NCBI RefSeq assembly: GCF_000745455.1
Contig: NZ_KN050691.1
Coordinates: forward strand, 1-64,000
Source of the DNA: Mesoaciditoga lauensis cd-1655R = DSM 25116
Lineage (GTDB): Bacteria > Thermotogota > Thermotogae > Mesoaciditogales > Mesoaciditogaceae
Direction of reading: 5' to 3'
DNA: 64,000 nt
This document shows, piece after piece, positions 47,922-56,392 of this stretch (within the stretch, counting starts at the first letter, position 1; each line of letters opens with the position of its first letter). The notes under the pieces are model-generated. The model saw only the letters and a list, made by a program, of their open reading frames with translations, ran no database searches and was not told the DNA's origin. Made by a program: the position numbers and the translations under genes.

Positions 47922-49244
47922 CTATGATTGAAAATTTAATATGTAATAATTAAGTAGAGATTCTAATTCTTCTTGCATACCAGAAATATTGCCAATTTTA
48001 TCTTTATCTATGACGTACTTTTCCAGCGTTTCAAAATTCATCTTCCCAGAAACAATGTCTTTTCCGATGCCTCGTTTGTAGCTGGAATATCTTTTAGAAA
48101 CAAATTCATCAATTACGCCATCTCCTATTACCTTGTGGGCTATTTTCCAACCCGCAGCAAAAGCATCTATAGCAGCTATGTGTGCTTTAAATAGATCTTC
48201 CGGAGTGAAAGATCCTCTTCTAACTTTGGCATCAAAATTAAGACCTCCTGAATGGAGCCCTCCATTTTTGATAACCTCATACATTGCCAAGGTAGTTTCA
48301 TAAATATTAGTTGGAAATCTATCGACGTCCCACCCCAGCAAAAGATCACCTTGGTTTGCATCTATGCTTCCAAGTTTTCCATTGATGCGTGCATATCTAA
48401 GCTCATGCTGAAATGTGTGACCAGCAAGTGTGGCATGATTGGCCTCTATATTCAATTTGAAATGTTCTGAGAGATCGTACTTTTGTAAGAAGGCAATAGC
48501 GCTTGCCGCATCAAAATCATATTGATGTTTTGTTGGTTCTTTAGGCTTAGGTTCTATGAGAAATTGGCCGTCAAATCCGATTTTCTTGGCATAATCTACG
48601 GCCATATGTAGGAACCTGGCCATATTTTCAAGTTCAAATTCCATGTCAGTATTTAGTAGTGTTTCGTAACCTTCACGTCCTCCCCAAAAAACGTAATTTG
48701 ATGCTCCAACTTCTTTTGCAATTTCTAGGGCTTTTTTAACCTGCGCAGCCGCATAGGCGAATACATCAGCATTTGGAGAGGTGGCGGCGCCATGGACATA
48801 TCTTGGGTTAGAGAACATATTGGCTGTTACCCATAGCGGTTTTATCTTAGAAGTTTTCATATGATCTTTAATATGTTCAACGACTACATCCAAATTTTTA
48901 TTTGTTTCTCTCAGTGTGCCTCCCTCTGGAGCAATGTCTCTGTCGTGAAAACAGAAATATTCCACATTCAACTTTTCACAAAATTCGAAAAGCGCATCAA
49001 CTTTTATTAAAGCTAAATCCATAGGATTGGATACTTTTGACCATGGCCTCTGCATCGTACCCATACCGAATGGATCAGAACCATCGTAGTTAAAAGTATG
49101 CCAAAACGCCACAGCAAATTTTAAATGCTCTGACATGGACCTACCATCCACAATTTCGTTCGGATTGTAGTATCTAAATGATAAGGGATCTTTTGATTTT
49201 GGACCTTCGTATGGAATATTCCTAATTCCATCGAAAATTTTCAT
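47922..49244 (-). CDS. xylA: Xylose isomerase
   Basis: 440 residues from ATG 49244 (GGGGGTT upstream; the longer frame to 49328 has no signal). A class II xylose isomerase: [25 protein letters not shown] (catalytic histidine/aspartate), [37 protein letters not shown] and GSIDANQGD for the two metal sites. It converts D-xylose to D-xylulose. A 213-base gap with a hairpin separates it from the binding-protein gene upstream; a separate promoter there is possible but I could not fix one. Confidence 0.97.
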   Translation of the reverse strand: MKIFDGIRNIPYEGPKSKDPLSFRYYNPNEIVDGRSMSEHLKFAVAFWHTFNYDGSDPFGMGTMQRPWSKVSNPMDLALIKVDALFEFCEKLNVEYFCFHDRDIAPEGGTLRETNKNLDVVVEHIKDHMKTSKIKPLWVTANMFSNPRYVHGAATSPNADVFAYAAAQVKKALEIAKEVGASNYVFWGGREGYETLLNTDMEFELENMARFLHMAVDYAKKIGFDGQFLIEPKPKEPTKHQYDFDAASAIAFLQKYDLSEHFKLNIEANHATLAGHTFQHELRYARINGKLGSIDANQGDLLLGWDVDRFPTNIYETTLAMYEVIKNGGLHSGGLNFDAKVRRGSFTPEDLFKAHIAAIDAFAAGWKIAHKVIGDGVIDEFVSKRYSSYKRGIGKDIVSGKMNFETLEKYVIDKDKIGNISGMQEELESLLNYYILNFQS

Positions 49245-49423
49245 GTTTTTTAACCCCCACAAATCAATCAAAAATTCTATAATATTCATATTAATAAAAT
49301 TAATAATATTCCATCTTTTTTGCAGCATAACATCGTATCCATTTATTTCTTTTCTTGTCGGCTTTTATGTTTACTCATAAGAACTCTCAACACTTACAAA
49401 TAAAACAACACATCTAAAGTAAA

Positions 49424-49444
49424 GAGCGGGAATACTTCCCGCTC
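49424..49444 (-). terminator. Intercistronic hairpin after the sugar-binding protein
   Basis: GAGCGGGAA-TAC-TTCCCGCTC (49424-49444), a perfect 9-bp stem, directly after the binding-protein gene. The T tract on the minus strand is only TTTACTTTA, so it probably attenuates and stabilises rather than stops. The same design follows the BMP gene at 36155. Confidence 0.7.
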
Positions 49445-49457
49445 TCTCAATTAATAA

Positions 49458-50399
49458 TTAGTGCCATCCATGTACAGAATCAGCTATCCATTTTTCAACA
49501 TTAGATTTTGTGATCCCATAAACTCTGAGAAAATATCTCTTATTTTGTGTGTTGGATGGAAGGACTAGCTTGAATCCTCTGGCTAAGAAATCAGCTGCAG
49601 CTATAGCCAGCATGGTCATTTTTCTTGGTTGCTGTCCAACTTCGACTGTTATTTCTCCCTTTTTTAGTGCTTCGATGCCTTGAGGTGAAGCATCTATTGC
49701 AAAGACCTTTATTCCCTTACGATTAAACTCTTTTATTGCTTGAACGGCTCCAAGTGCCATAGGATCGTTTTCGGCGTAAATTGCATCCAAATTTGGATGG
49801 GCGGTAAGTATGGCTTCTGCAGCTTTCATTCCATCGGCCATGTTGAAATTACCATTTTGTTCTGCTACGATATGAATGTTTGGATATTTCTTCACAACTT
49901 GCATAAAGCCTTCTGTTCTTTCCCTTTGAACGCTCAAGCCAGGTGTTCCTAAAATAACAGCAATGTTGCCCTTTCCATTTAGCATCTTGACTAATGCTTC
50001 TCCATCAATTTCTCCAGCCTCTGTGTTGTTTGATTCTATATCCAACGATATGTGTGGACTATTCACAGTTCTGTCAATGCATATAAAAGGTATTCCAGCT
50101 TTATAAGCAGCCTCGGCAGCAGGAACCAGTGCGTCAGAATCAGTTGGATTTATAACAATAGCGTCAACTTTTCGCTGGATGAGATCTTCAACTTGGTTGT
50201 ATTGAGTAGCATTGCTGTAATTGGCATTCAGCACTATCAAATCTGCGCCTAATGCTTTTGCTTGCGTTTTTGCTGCGTTAGCCATCTCTACAAAATATGG
50301 ATTGTCCATGTTTCCGAGAACTAAGCCAATTGTTAGGGCCATCGATACAGCAGCCATTCCAATCATCATGACCGCCACTAAAAGTATGTACCTCTTCAT
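49458..50399 (-). CDS. Sugar ABC transporter substrate-binding protein (RbsB/XylF type)
   Basis: 313 residues from ATG 50399 (GGAGG ten bases upstream; TTG 50405 is possible). Signal peptide MKRYILLVAVMMIGMAAVSMALT, no lipobox cysteine. The type I periplasmic binding fold follows: GLVLGNMDNPYFVEMANAAKTQAKALGADL, DAIVINPTDSDALVPAAEAAYKAGIPFICIDRTV, and AIYAENDPMALGAVQAI. The family covers ribose, xylose and related sugars; the operon points to a pentose (xylose or lyxose). Confidence 0.9.
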   Translation of the reverse strand: MKRYILLVAVMMIGMAAVSMALTIGLVLGNMDNPYFVEMANAAKTQAKALGADLIVLNANYSNATQYNQVEDLIQRKVDAIVINPTDSDALVPAAEAAYKAGIPFICIDRTVNSPHISLDIESNNTEAGEIDGEALVKMLNGKGNIAVILGTPGLSVQRERTEGFMQVVKKYPNIHIVAEQNGNFNMADGMKAAEAILTAHPNLDAIYAENDPMALGAVQAIKEFNRKGIKVFAIDASPQGIEALKKGEITVEVGQQPRKMTMLAIAAADFLARGFKLVLPSNTQNKRYFLRVYGITKSNVEKWIADSVHGWH

Positions 50400-50451
50400 T
50401 CTCAAAACACCTCCTTATGATTTACGGGCAAATATGCCCATATTTTACCCA

Positions 50452-51405
50452 TCATTCATTCCAATACTCTTTTTCAAAAGTCGTTATCAATACTGCCAAA
50501 ACAATGACAATTCCCTTAACAACCTCTTGGGTATATGGAGATATGTTCATAATGGTCATTCCGTTATTCAAAACGGCTATCAAAAAACCACCTATGATCG
50601 TTCCAACTACCCAGCCTTCCCCACCAAAAAGACTCGTGCCACCAAGTACAACAGCAGCTATAGCGTCTAATTCATATCCTGTTCCGGCATTGGGCTGTGC
50701 GGTTCCCAATCTTGACGTTAGCACCAAACCCCCTAAAGCTGCAAAGAAAGCACTAAGCACGTAAACAATGATAAGAACAGATTTTATCTTTATCCCTGCG
50801 GCACGTGCAGCACGAATATTTCCACCCGTTGCATAAACACTTCGTCCAAACCTTGTCCTCGCAAGGGTTATCCACACCAAAATAAATGCAATTGTCATAA
50901 TAATGATAGGGAGAGGAATTTTCAAAAAGTCGCCCTGTCCTATGTATGAAAAACCCTGGGGCAGTCCCCATATAGGTTGCCCATGGGTATACATCAACAC
51001 TAATCCTCTACCTACTGACATAGTTGCAAGGGTAGCAATGAACGGTGGCAATTTTCCAAATGCAACAAGTATTCCGTTAAACAGCCCAATCGATGCTCCA
51101 ATTCCTAATCCAGCTAGAGCCCCTAGAAACACATTTCCCCCTGCAAACAAAGTTGTTCCTGCAAAAAACGCTCCAGACAAGGCAGCAATTGAACCCACCG
51201 AAAGATCTATTCCAGCCGTAAGAATAGCAAACATTTCTCCCAATGCAAGTAATATATTCACAGATGATTGTTTAGAAATTATCACAAAATTTGAGAAGGT
51301 GAAAAAGTAAATTGGTGATTCAAATGCAAAAAAAGCTATAACTCCTCCTAATCCCAACAACACTCCATATTTTTTTATGAAACTTAAAACGGCAGCTTTT
51401 GACAT
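50452..51405 (-). CDS. Sugar ABC transporter permease (RbsC type)
   Basis: 317 residues with eight to ten hydrophobic segments. LALGEMFAILTAGIDLSVGSIAALSGAF is the RbsC/XylH signature near residue 50, and GRSVYATGGNIRAARAAGIKIKSVLIIVYVLSAFFAALGGLVLTSR is the ATPase-contact loop. It forms a homodimeric pore with the two-domain ATPase. One base separates it from the ATPase gene. Confidence 0.93.
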   Translation of the reverse strand: MSKAAVLSFIKKYGVLLGLGGVIAFFAFESPIYFFTFSNFVIISKQSSVNILLALGEMFAILTAGIDLSVGSIAALSGAFFAGTTLFAGGNVFLGALAGLGIGASIGLFNGILVAFGKLPPFIATLATMSVGRGLVLMYTHGQPIWGLPQGFSYIGQGDFLKIPLPIIIMTIAFILVWITLARTRFGRSVYATGGNIRAARAAGIKIKSVLIIVYVLSAFFAALGGLVLTSRLGTAQPNAGTGYELDAIAAVVLGGTSLFGGEGWVVGTIIGGFLIAVLNNGMTIMNISPYTQEVVKGIVIVLAVLITTFEKEYWNE

Positions 51406-51406
51406 C

Positions 51407-52948
51407 TTACATCTCCTTCCCTTTTACGGCAAGCTCCAAAACTCTTTCCGGAGTTGCATCTTTAGAATTAAGTTCTCCTGTAATTCTTCCTTCACTCATA
51501 ACTAAGATTCTATCGCTTATATTTATTACTTCCTCTAATTCCGAAGAAATCAAAATTACAGCAACCCCTTTCAGCACTTGATCGTATATGAATTTGTATA
51601 TCTCAAATTTGGCTCCAACGTCTATTCCCCTTGTCGGTTCCTCTAGAATCAAAACTTTTGGAGAACGAACGATCCATTTTCCGAGCACCACTTTTTGCTG
51701 ATTACCTCCACTAAGGTTCTCGACCCTTTGATTTATGCTTGTAACCTTGGTATTAAGATAATCTATCATCGATAAAGCACTTTTTCTTTCTTTTCTAGGC
51801 TTGATAAATCCAAGTTTGGATAAAAAATCCAAGTTAGGTAGCGAGTGATTCTCTCTCACGGTAAGTTTTAACACAAGTCCTAAAGAATGGCGGTCTTCTG
51901 GAACCAATAATATGCCTTCTTTCATAGCTTTGCTTGGATTTTTAATTTGGATCTCTTGCCCCTTGAACTCCACACTTCCTCTTGATTCTCTAAGCCCAAA
52001 TAACGCTTCTCCCACTTGTGCACTACCGCATCCTACCAATCCAGCTATTCCTAATACTTCTCCTTCTCTTAGCTCAAAATTCACATTCCTAAAAAATGGT
52101 TCAGATGAGAAATTTTGAACTCTTAGCAAAATTTTTCCAGCATTATATGAAGGCTTGTCAGGGAATCTGTTTTCCAAACTTCTTCCAACCATCATTTTGA
52201 CCAAATCATTCATGTTAGAATCTTCAATGTCTAAAGTGGAAATAAGTTCTCCATTCCTCAAAACGCTAACTTTATCAGCTATTTCAAATATTTCTTCCAA
52301 TCTGTGAGATATGAAAATAATGGTAACTCCCTGTTTTTTTAAGGTCTTCAATATAGAAAAAAGCGTTTTAGTTTCTTTTAAGGATAAAGCAGCGGTAGGT
52401 TCATCCATGATTAGGATATAAGGTTTTACAGAAAGTGCTTTCACTATCTCCACTATTTGTTTGCTTGCAACGCTTAGATCACTCACCTTTGAATCTACGG
52501 AGATGTTAGGGGCTCCTATTTTTCTAAGAGATTCTTTCACCTCATTTTTCATTGCTTTTTTATCGATGAATTTCAGCCCTCCTACTTTTCGTGTGAGCAA
52601 TCTTCCCAGAAAGACATTTTCGTAAACGCTTAATTGAGGAACTAAACTAAACTCCTGATGTATGAGAGTAATCGCACTTCTTATGGCATCTAACGGTGAA
52701 GAAAAGTGCTTTTCTTCACCGTTAACAAATAAACTTCCACTGGTAGGCTTGTATTCCCCAGCAATGATTTTCATAAGAGTAGATTTGCCGGCACCATTTT
52801 CACCAACAATAGCGTGGATCTCTCCTTTGGTTATAGTTAAATTCACATTTTTCAAAACTTCAACCCCTGAAAATGACTTACATATATTTTTTGTTTCCAA
52901 TACAACTTTTGTTGACGATTTAGGTACTGTACCATTCAAAGTTTTCAC
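51407..52948 (-). CDS. Sugar ABC transporter ATPase, two ABC domains (RbsA type)
   Basis: 513 residues. First domain: GENGAGKSTLMKIIAGE, SVASKQIVEIVKAL and YILIMDEPTAALSLKE; second domain: degenerate Walker A GLVGCGSAQVGEALFG, signature LSGGNQQKVVLGKWI and VLILEEPTRGIDVGAK. This asymmetry is usual for RbsA/XylG/MglA proteins. Co-transcribed with permease and binding protein; four bases downstream of the ROK gene. Confidence 0.94.
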   Translation of the reverse strand: MKTLNGTVPKSSTKVVLETKNICKSFSGVEVLKNVNLTITKGEIHAIVGENGAGKSTLMKIIAGEYKPTSGSLFVNGEEKHFSSPLDAIRSAITLIHQEFSLVPQLSVYENVFLGRLLTRKVGGLKFIDKKAMKNEVKESLRKIGAPNISVDSKVSDLSVASKQIVEIVKALSVKPYILIMDEPTAALSLKETKTLFSILKTLKKQGVTIIFISHRLEEIFEIADKVSVLRNGELISTLDIEDSNMNDLVKMMVGRSLENRFPDKPSYNAGKILLRVQNFSSEPFFRNVNFELREGEVLGIAGLVGCGSAQVGEALFGLRESRGSVEFKGQEIQIKNPSKAMKEGILLVPEDRHSLGLVLKLTVRENHSLPNLDFLSKLGFIKPRKERKSALSMIDYLNTKVTSINQRVENLSGGNQQKVVLGKWIVRSPKVLILEEPTRGIDVGAKFEIYKFIYDQVLKGVAVILISSELEEVINISDRILVMSEGRITGELNSKDATPERVLELAVKGKEM

Positions 52949-52952
52949 CTTC

Positions 52953-54116
52953 TCAGATTATTATCGGCCCTTCAAACTCACCCAAAAATGACAAAACCGC
53001 CGCACCGTACAATTCAGCTGGATATTTAGAGAAAGAAGACGATTCTATCCTTACTTTTGCGGCATCGGATGTTATGCTCATCTTTTTCACCTTTTTAATA
53101 ACATCTTGAGATATTTCGTTCCATATTTTAGATATGGTGCCACCTACGATCACAACATCAGGGCTAATGCCGTTAACTATATTAGCTATTCCCGTTGCAA
53201 CTGCTGTAGAATATTTTTCAAGAGTGGAAGAACCTATTTGCACATCTGAAAGCTTGGAACTTGAAATAGAAAATTTTTGGGGGGCTATTTGACTTATAGA
53301 AGCATACCTTTCCCAACATCCTCTATTTCCACAATGGCACTTTTTCCCATTCATTTCTACAATCATGTGCCCAAATTCTCCTGCTGTATTCCATCTCCCC
53401 CTGTACAATTGTCCGTTGATAACAAGGCCTGTTCCTATTCCTTCACCAAACAGAATGAATATCACATTTCGATCGTTTTCATTTATTTTTTTACCAAACA
53501 TCATTTCCGCAATCACAGCAAGATTCGCTTCGTTATCCATTGAGACTTTTCTTGGGTTATCAAAAAGAACGTCAAGTTTTTCTTCAATCATTTCAGCTAA
53601 AGGAAGATCTTTCCAACCCAGATTAGGTGTGATTACGATCTTTCTGAAGTTCTTTTCCACTATTCCTGGAATGCTTAAGGAAACCGAAAACATTTTTTCT
53701 TTATCTGTTACATGCCTTTTTATGAATTTGATCACGTAATCAATAAAATCTTCGGGTCTCTTTTTTGTCTTAAACGTTGTTACTTTTTCAAAAGACATTG
53801 AAAAATTAGCAATTGCGATCATGGAATAATTAACGCCTACTTTGATTACAAGGCTTTTTCTATATTCTGGATTCAAAGCAATAAGAGAGGGATTTCTTCC
53901 ATTTTTAGACGTTTTTGAAACGCCAACATTTTTCAGCATACCAGATTGCATAAGTTCTTGAGTTATCCTACTCACGGTACTTTTACTGATTTTTAAAGTC
54001 TTGGTCAACTCCACTTGAGATATAGGTTGAGATCTCAAGATAGCATTCAACATTAACGTTCGGTTCACATTTTTTTGATTTGCTGATGACACTGTAGACC
54101 CTTTTACCAAAAACAT
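52953..54116 (-). CDS. xylR: ROK-family repressor, XylR type
   Basis: 387 residues from ATG 54116 (AAGGAGG upstream; the frame to 54152 crosses the operator and is not used). N-terminal winged helix-turn-helix (NQKNVNRTLMLNAILRSQPISQVELTKTLKISKSTVSRITQEL) followed by a ROK sugar-kinase-like domain: the IFGEGIGTGLVINGQLYRGRWNTAGEFGHM signature and the zinc motif CHCGNRGCWERYAS. It lacks a kinase role if the usual DxGxT loop is degenerate (here KVGVNYSMIAIA). It would bind xylose or a phosphorylated sugar and control the operon it heads, by autoregulation at 54130-54152. First gene of the pentose operon. Confidence 0.88.
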   Translation of the reverse strand: MFLVKGSTVSSANQKNVNRTLMLNAILRSQPISQVELTKTLKISKSTVSRITQELMQSGMLKNVGVSKTSKNGRNPSLIALNPEYRKSLVIKVGVNYSMIAIANFSMSFEKVTTFKTKKRPEDFIDYVIKFIKRHVTDKEKMFSVSLSIPGIVEKNFRKIVITPNLGWKDLPLAEMIEEKLDVLFDNPRKVSMDNEANLAVIAEMMFGKKINENDRNVIFILFGEGIGTGLVINGQLYRGRWNTAGEFGHMIVEMNGKKCHCGNRGCWERYASISQIAPQKFSISSSKLSDVQIGSSTLEKYSTAVATGIANIVNGISPDVVIVGGTISKIWNEISQDVIKKVKKMSITSDAAKVRIESSSFSKYPAELYGAAVLSFLGEFEGPIII

Positions 54117-54129
54117 ATTTTCCTCCTTA

Positions 54130-54152
54130 TTGTTTCTCCTTGGGAGAAACAA
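54130..54152 (-). promoter_or_regulatory. Operator palindrome of the pentose operon
   Basis: TTGTTTCTCC-TTG-GGAGAAACAA, two perfect 10-base arms with a 3-base spacer. On the minus strand it starts a few bases after the -10 box, covering the expected transcription start, and ends just before the Shine-Dalgarno of the ROK gene. That is the position of a repressor site, most likely for the ROK protein itself. Confidence 0.85.
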
Positions 54153-54156
54153 AATG

Positions 54157-54185
54157 ATTTTACCATTACCCTATATTCTAGTCAA
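54157..54185 (-). promoter_or_regulatory. Promoter of the pentose operon
   Basis: On the minus strand TTGACT (54185-54180), a 17-base spacer, and TAAAAT (54162-54157). Close to consensus, directly upstream of the operator. Confidence 0.88.
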
Positions 54186-54694
54186 GTCCATTTAATACCG
54201 AAAAAAAGCAAAATTAGCCAAATATTAGCGTTTAGATTTCTTTAGCATAAAATTACTTATAATATCTTCGAAATACTTAGAATTTTTCATCTACAAACTT
54301 ATAAACAAAATCTAATTTTAAAATAAAGTTGAACTTACATCGCGAGAAAAACTCAAATTATGCAAGCCGAACTAAGAAGTAAAATACTCATCCCGTGCAT
54401 GAAGTTTAAGAAAACAACCGAAAATTTTGTCCTCGTTTTCGAAGGAAATGTCGACGATGCGATAAAATCCGCTTTCCAAGTGGCCAAGGCAATTTTTTCT
54501 AAGTCCTGTCAGAACGGATTCGCTCTTCTTTCCATCTTACAATTCAAATATGAGGCACGCTCAGACACTCGTCCATGAGTGCTTCGCTTTCTCGGCACGT
54601 CCTGTGCCTTTCAATCTTATATTTAGATCCTGAATCAAGTTCAGAATACTCTAGTAAATCAAGAGTGAATTTTTAAGGAATTTTATTTTTTCAA

Positions 54695-55855
54695 TCAAGG
54701 CATCGCCGGGTCAAACTCAACTCCATTCTTCCAAATCACGTACACCAATTCCGCCATTTTCCTCGCTATCGCTACCAGTGCCACCTTTGCGTGTTTTCTC
54801 TTTTTTAACTCCTCGTACTTCTTTCTGTATTTCGGTATGTATCTTATCGCCCTTACTGCCAGATTGTAAAACACCATCCTTAGGTTCTTGTTTCCCTTCT
54901 TAGATATCCCGGACGTCCTGTAACTCTTTCCGCTTTGCTTTATCACCGGGTCCATCCCAAGAAAGGCCACGAATTTCTCCTTCGTAGAGAATCTGCTAAT
55001 CTCACCCACTTCAGACACTATCGTCGCTTCCGTCAGCTTTCCCATCCCTGGTATCGTTGAGATGGGGTTCTTCGGTAAAAAAGATGAGTTTATCCTTTCT
55101 ATCTCCTTTTCCAATTTCTCGGCTGATTCTTTTACCATCTTCAGCTGCGTCACTATAGTTGAGACCATCGTTGAATGCACTCCCAGTTTGTCTGTCAGTC
55201 CTATTGAATCTTCAAGTGATTCAACCACTTCTTTCGCTTTCTTTCTTGACCATCCCTTGAAAGACGAGAGCAGTTCCACCGCTTCTTTCTTGTTGGCAAG
55301 AATCGATTCACGACTCGGATATTTCGAAAGTAGTCCTAGCAGAACAACAGAATTCATCTGGCTGAAGAATTTTACTATTTCTGGCATGTTTACTTTGAGA
55401 ATGTTCCTCAACTGAATTTGCAGTCTGGTTTGTTCTTTTACAATTGAACTCCTGAATCTCACCAGTTTTCTCAAAGCCTGTATCTCCTTGGGCAATTTCG
55501 TGGAAACTACCGCATTGTCTCCGAGAACGAAAAGGGCGAGAGCGAGGTTTTTCGCATCTATTTGGTCTGTTTTCGAATTTGAATACGATTTAAGGAAGTT
55601 TTTGACACTGTATGGATGAAATAGAATCACTTCGTATCCTAAATCGTTTAGAAATTCGTAGATGTTGTTGTCGTAGATACCAGTTGACTCCATCGCTATG
55701 GAGATTTCTTCGTGAAGGTTTTCAAGCTTGGATGCGAACTTTTTGAATCCCTTCCTTGATTGCCTAAAGGTTTGAAGCGTATACTTTTTGGCCTTGGGTT
55801 CGTAGAAAGCAACGTCAAACTTTTCACTCGATATGTCTATGCCAACGTAGATCAT
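54695..55855 (-). CDS. IS110-family transposase (DEDD recombinase)
   Basis: 386 residues, full length. The N-terminal RuvC-like DEDD domain has YVGIDISSEKFDVAF (first D), ISIAMESTGIYDNNIYEFL (E) and SKTDQIDAKNLA (the two final D residues). The C-terminal Tnp20 domain has ISTIPGMGKLTEATIVSEVG then FLGMDPVIKQSGKSYRTSGISKKGNKNLRMVFYNLAV, with the serine of the S-G-K-S/S-G-I region as the likely nucleophile. Active residues and length look intact, so the element may still be mobile. GGAGGGAATGAGTA precedes the start. Confidence 0.95.
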   Translation of the reverse strand: MIYVGIDISSEKFDVAFYEPKAKKYTLQTFRQSRKGFKKFASKLENLHEEISIAMESTGIYDNNIYEFLNDLGYEVILFHPYSVKNFLKSYSNSKTDQIDAKNLALALFVLGDNAVVSTKLPKEIQALRKLVRFRSSIVKEQTRLQIQLRNILKVNMPEIVKFFSQMNSVVLLGLLSKYPSRESILANKKEAVELLSSFKGWSRKKAKEVVESLEDSIGLTDKLGVHSTMVSTIVTQLKMVKESAEKLEKEIERINSSFLPKNPISTIPGMGKLTEATIVSEVGEISRFSTKEKFVAFLGMDPVIKQSGKSYRTSGISKKGNKNLRMVFYNLAVRAIRYIPKYRKKYEELKKRKHAKVALVAIARKMAELVYVIWKNGVEFDPAMP

Positions 55856-56052
55856 TACTCATTCCCTCCTTTTCAAAATGCCTCCGCCTCATACACCCGC
55901 TATATGTTCGGCCTTTTGAGGTCATTACTCTAAATCATGCTTTGAAGGAGGCTAAATTCTGAACTCAGGCTCTATGGCTTAGGTGACCCACTAGCTCTCT
56001 TACCTTTTTATATTTTACACGGGATGACGTTAAGGTCAAAGACTCTAATCCT
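55856..56052 (-). ncRNA. Candidate IS110 bridge RNA region
   Basis: The noncoding end upstream of the transposase gene, where IS110-group elements encode the bridge RNA that pairs with target and donor DNA. A stem can form between GCCTCC (55880-55885) and GGAGGC (55947-55952). On the RNA strand, CCTGAGTTCAGAATT (55969-55955) matches the other end of the element (CCTGA...GTTCAGAAT at 54629-54647) in two blocks, a candidate donor-pairing segment. RNA ends and loops are not proven. Confidence 0.6.
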
Positions 56053-56227
56053 AATGAGAGTTCATATGTTCTGACAAGTACTTCGAGAGGAGATTTAATT
56101 TCTTTTTGATTAGCTTCGTGCTTTGCAGTCGCTTTTTACGCGTTTTTATCCTCATTTTAGTTTTGATTGTTCGCAATGCTTGGTGTTAATAATGCTTTTT
56201 AACATTGACGATTGACGTACACAATGA

Positions 56228-56382
56228 AGAATTAATATAGGAAAATGAACCCTCCTCGCCAACGTTGTTGGCCCTCTCCTCCCAGTTTTGTGAGGAGAAT
56301 CAGCAGAGTTATTTTCCGAATTAATAAGTCTGCCCCCGCTTGCGAGGGAAGTGGCGGCGAAGCCGGCGTAGGGGGTTTCCAA
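56228..56382 (-). repeat. Family C GC-rich hairpin repeat (C3)
   Basis: The inverse of C1/C2: TCTGCCCCCGCTTGCGAGGG (56329-56348), then GTGGCGGCGAAGCCGGCGTA and GGGGG; a looser hairpin (CCTCCTCGCC...GTGAGGAG) extends to the left. It lies next to the 3' end of the MMPL gene and may act as its transcript end. Confidence 0.65.
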
Positions 56383-56392
56383 GAATAATTCA

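Larger units (their letters stand above)
54632..56052 (-). mobile_element. IS110-family insertion sequence, complete
   Basis: About 1.42 kb between two CT dinucleotides (54630-54631 and 56051-56052), the kind of core left by IS110 recombination, within a family A' repeat. Long terminal inverted repeats are absent, as is normal for the family. The transposase gene is 54695-55855, with a noncoding end of about 197 bases upstream of the gene and a short end downstream, which is the IS110-group layout rather than IS1111. Confidence 0.82.
54501..56085 (-). repeat. Family A' element split by an IS110 insertion (A7)
   Basis: The left part (54501-54631: AAGTCCTGTCAGAAC arm, GAGGCACGCTCAGACACTCG, hairpins) and the right part (56053-56085: GAGTTCATATG then GTTCTGACAAGTACTTCG) together reconstitute an A' element like A2. 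The IS110 element lies between them. In 54186-54500 I see no gene; AAAATCCGCTTTCCAAGTGG at 54466 is the flank motif also beside A2, and CTCAAATTATGCAAG at 54352 recurs elsewhere. Bases 56086-56227 are without recognisable features. Confidence 0.85.

Noticed and set aside
56152-56382. Small minus-strand frame next to the MMPL gene
   Set aside because: It lies in family C repeat DNA and lacks a ribosome binding site.
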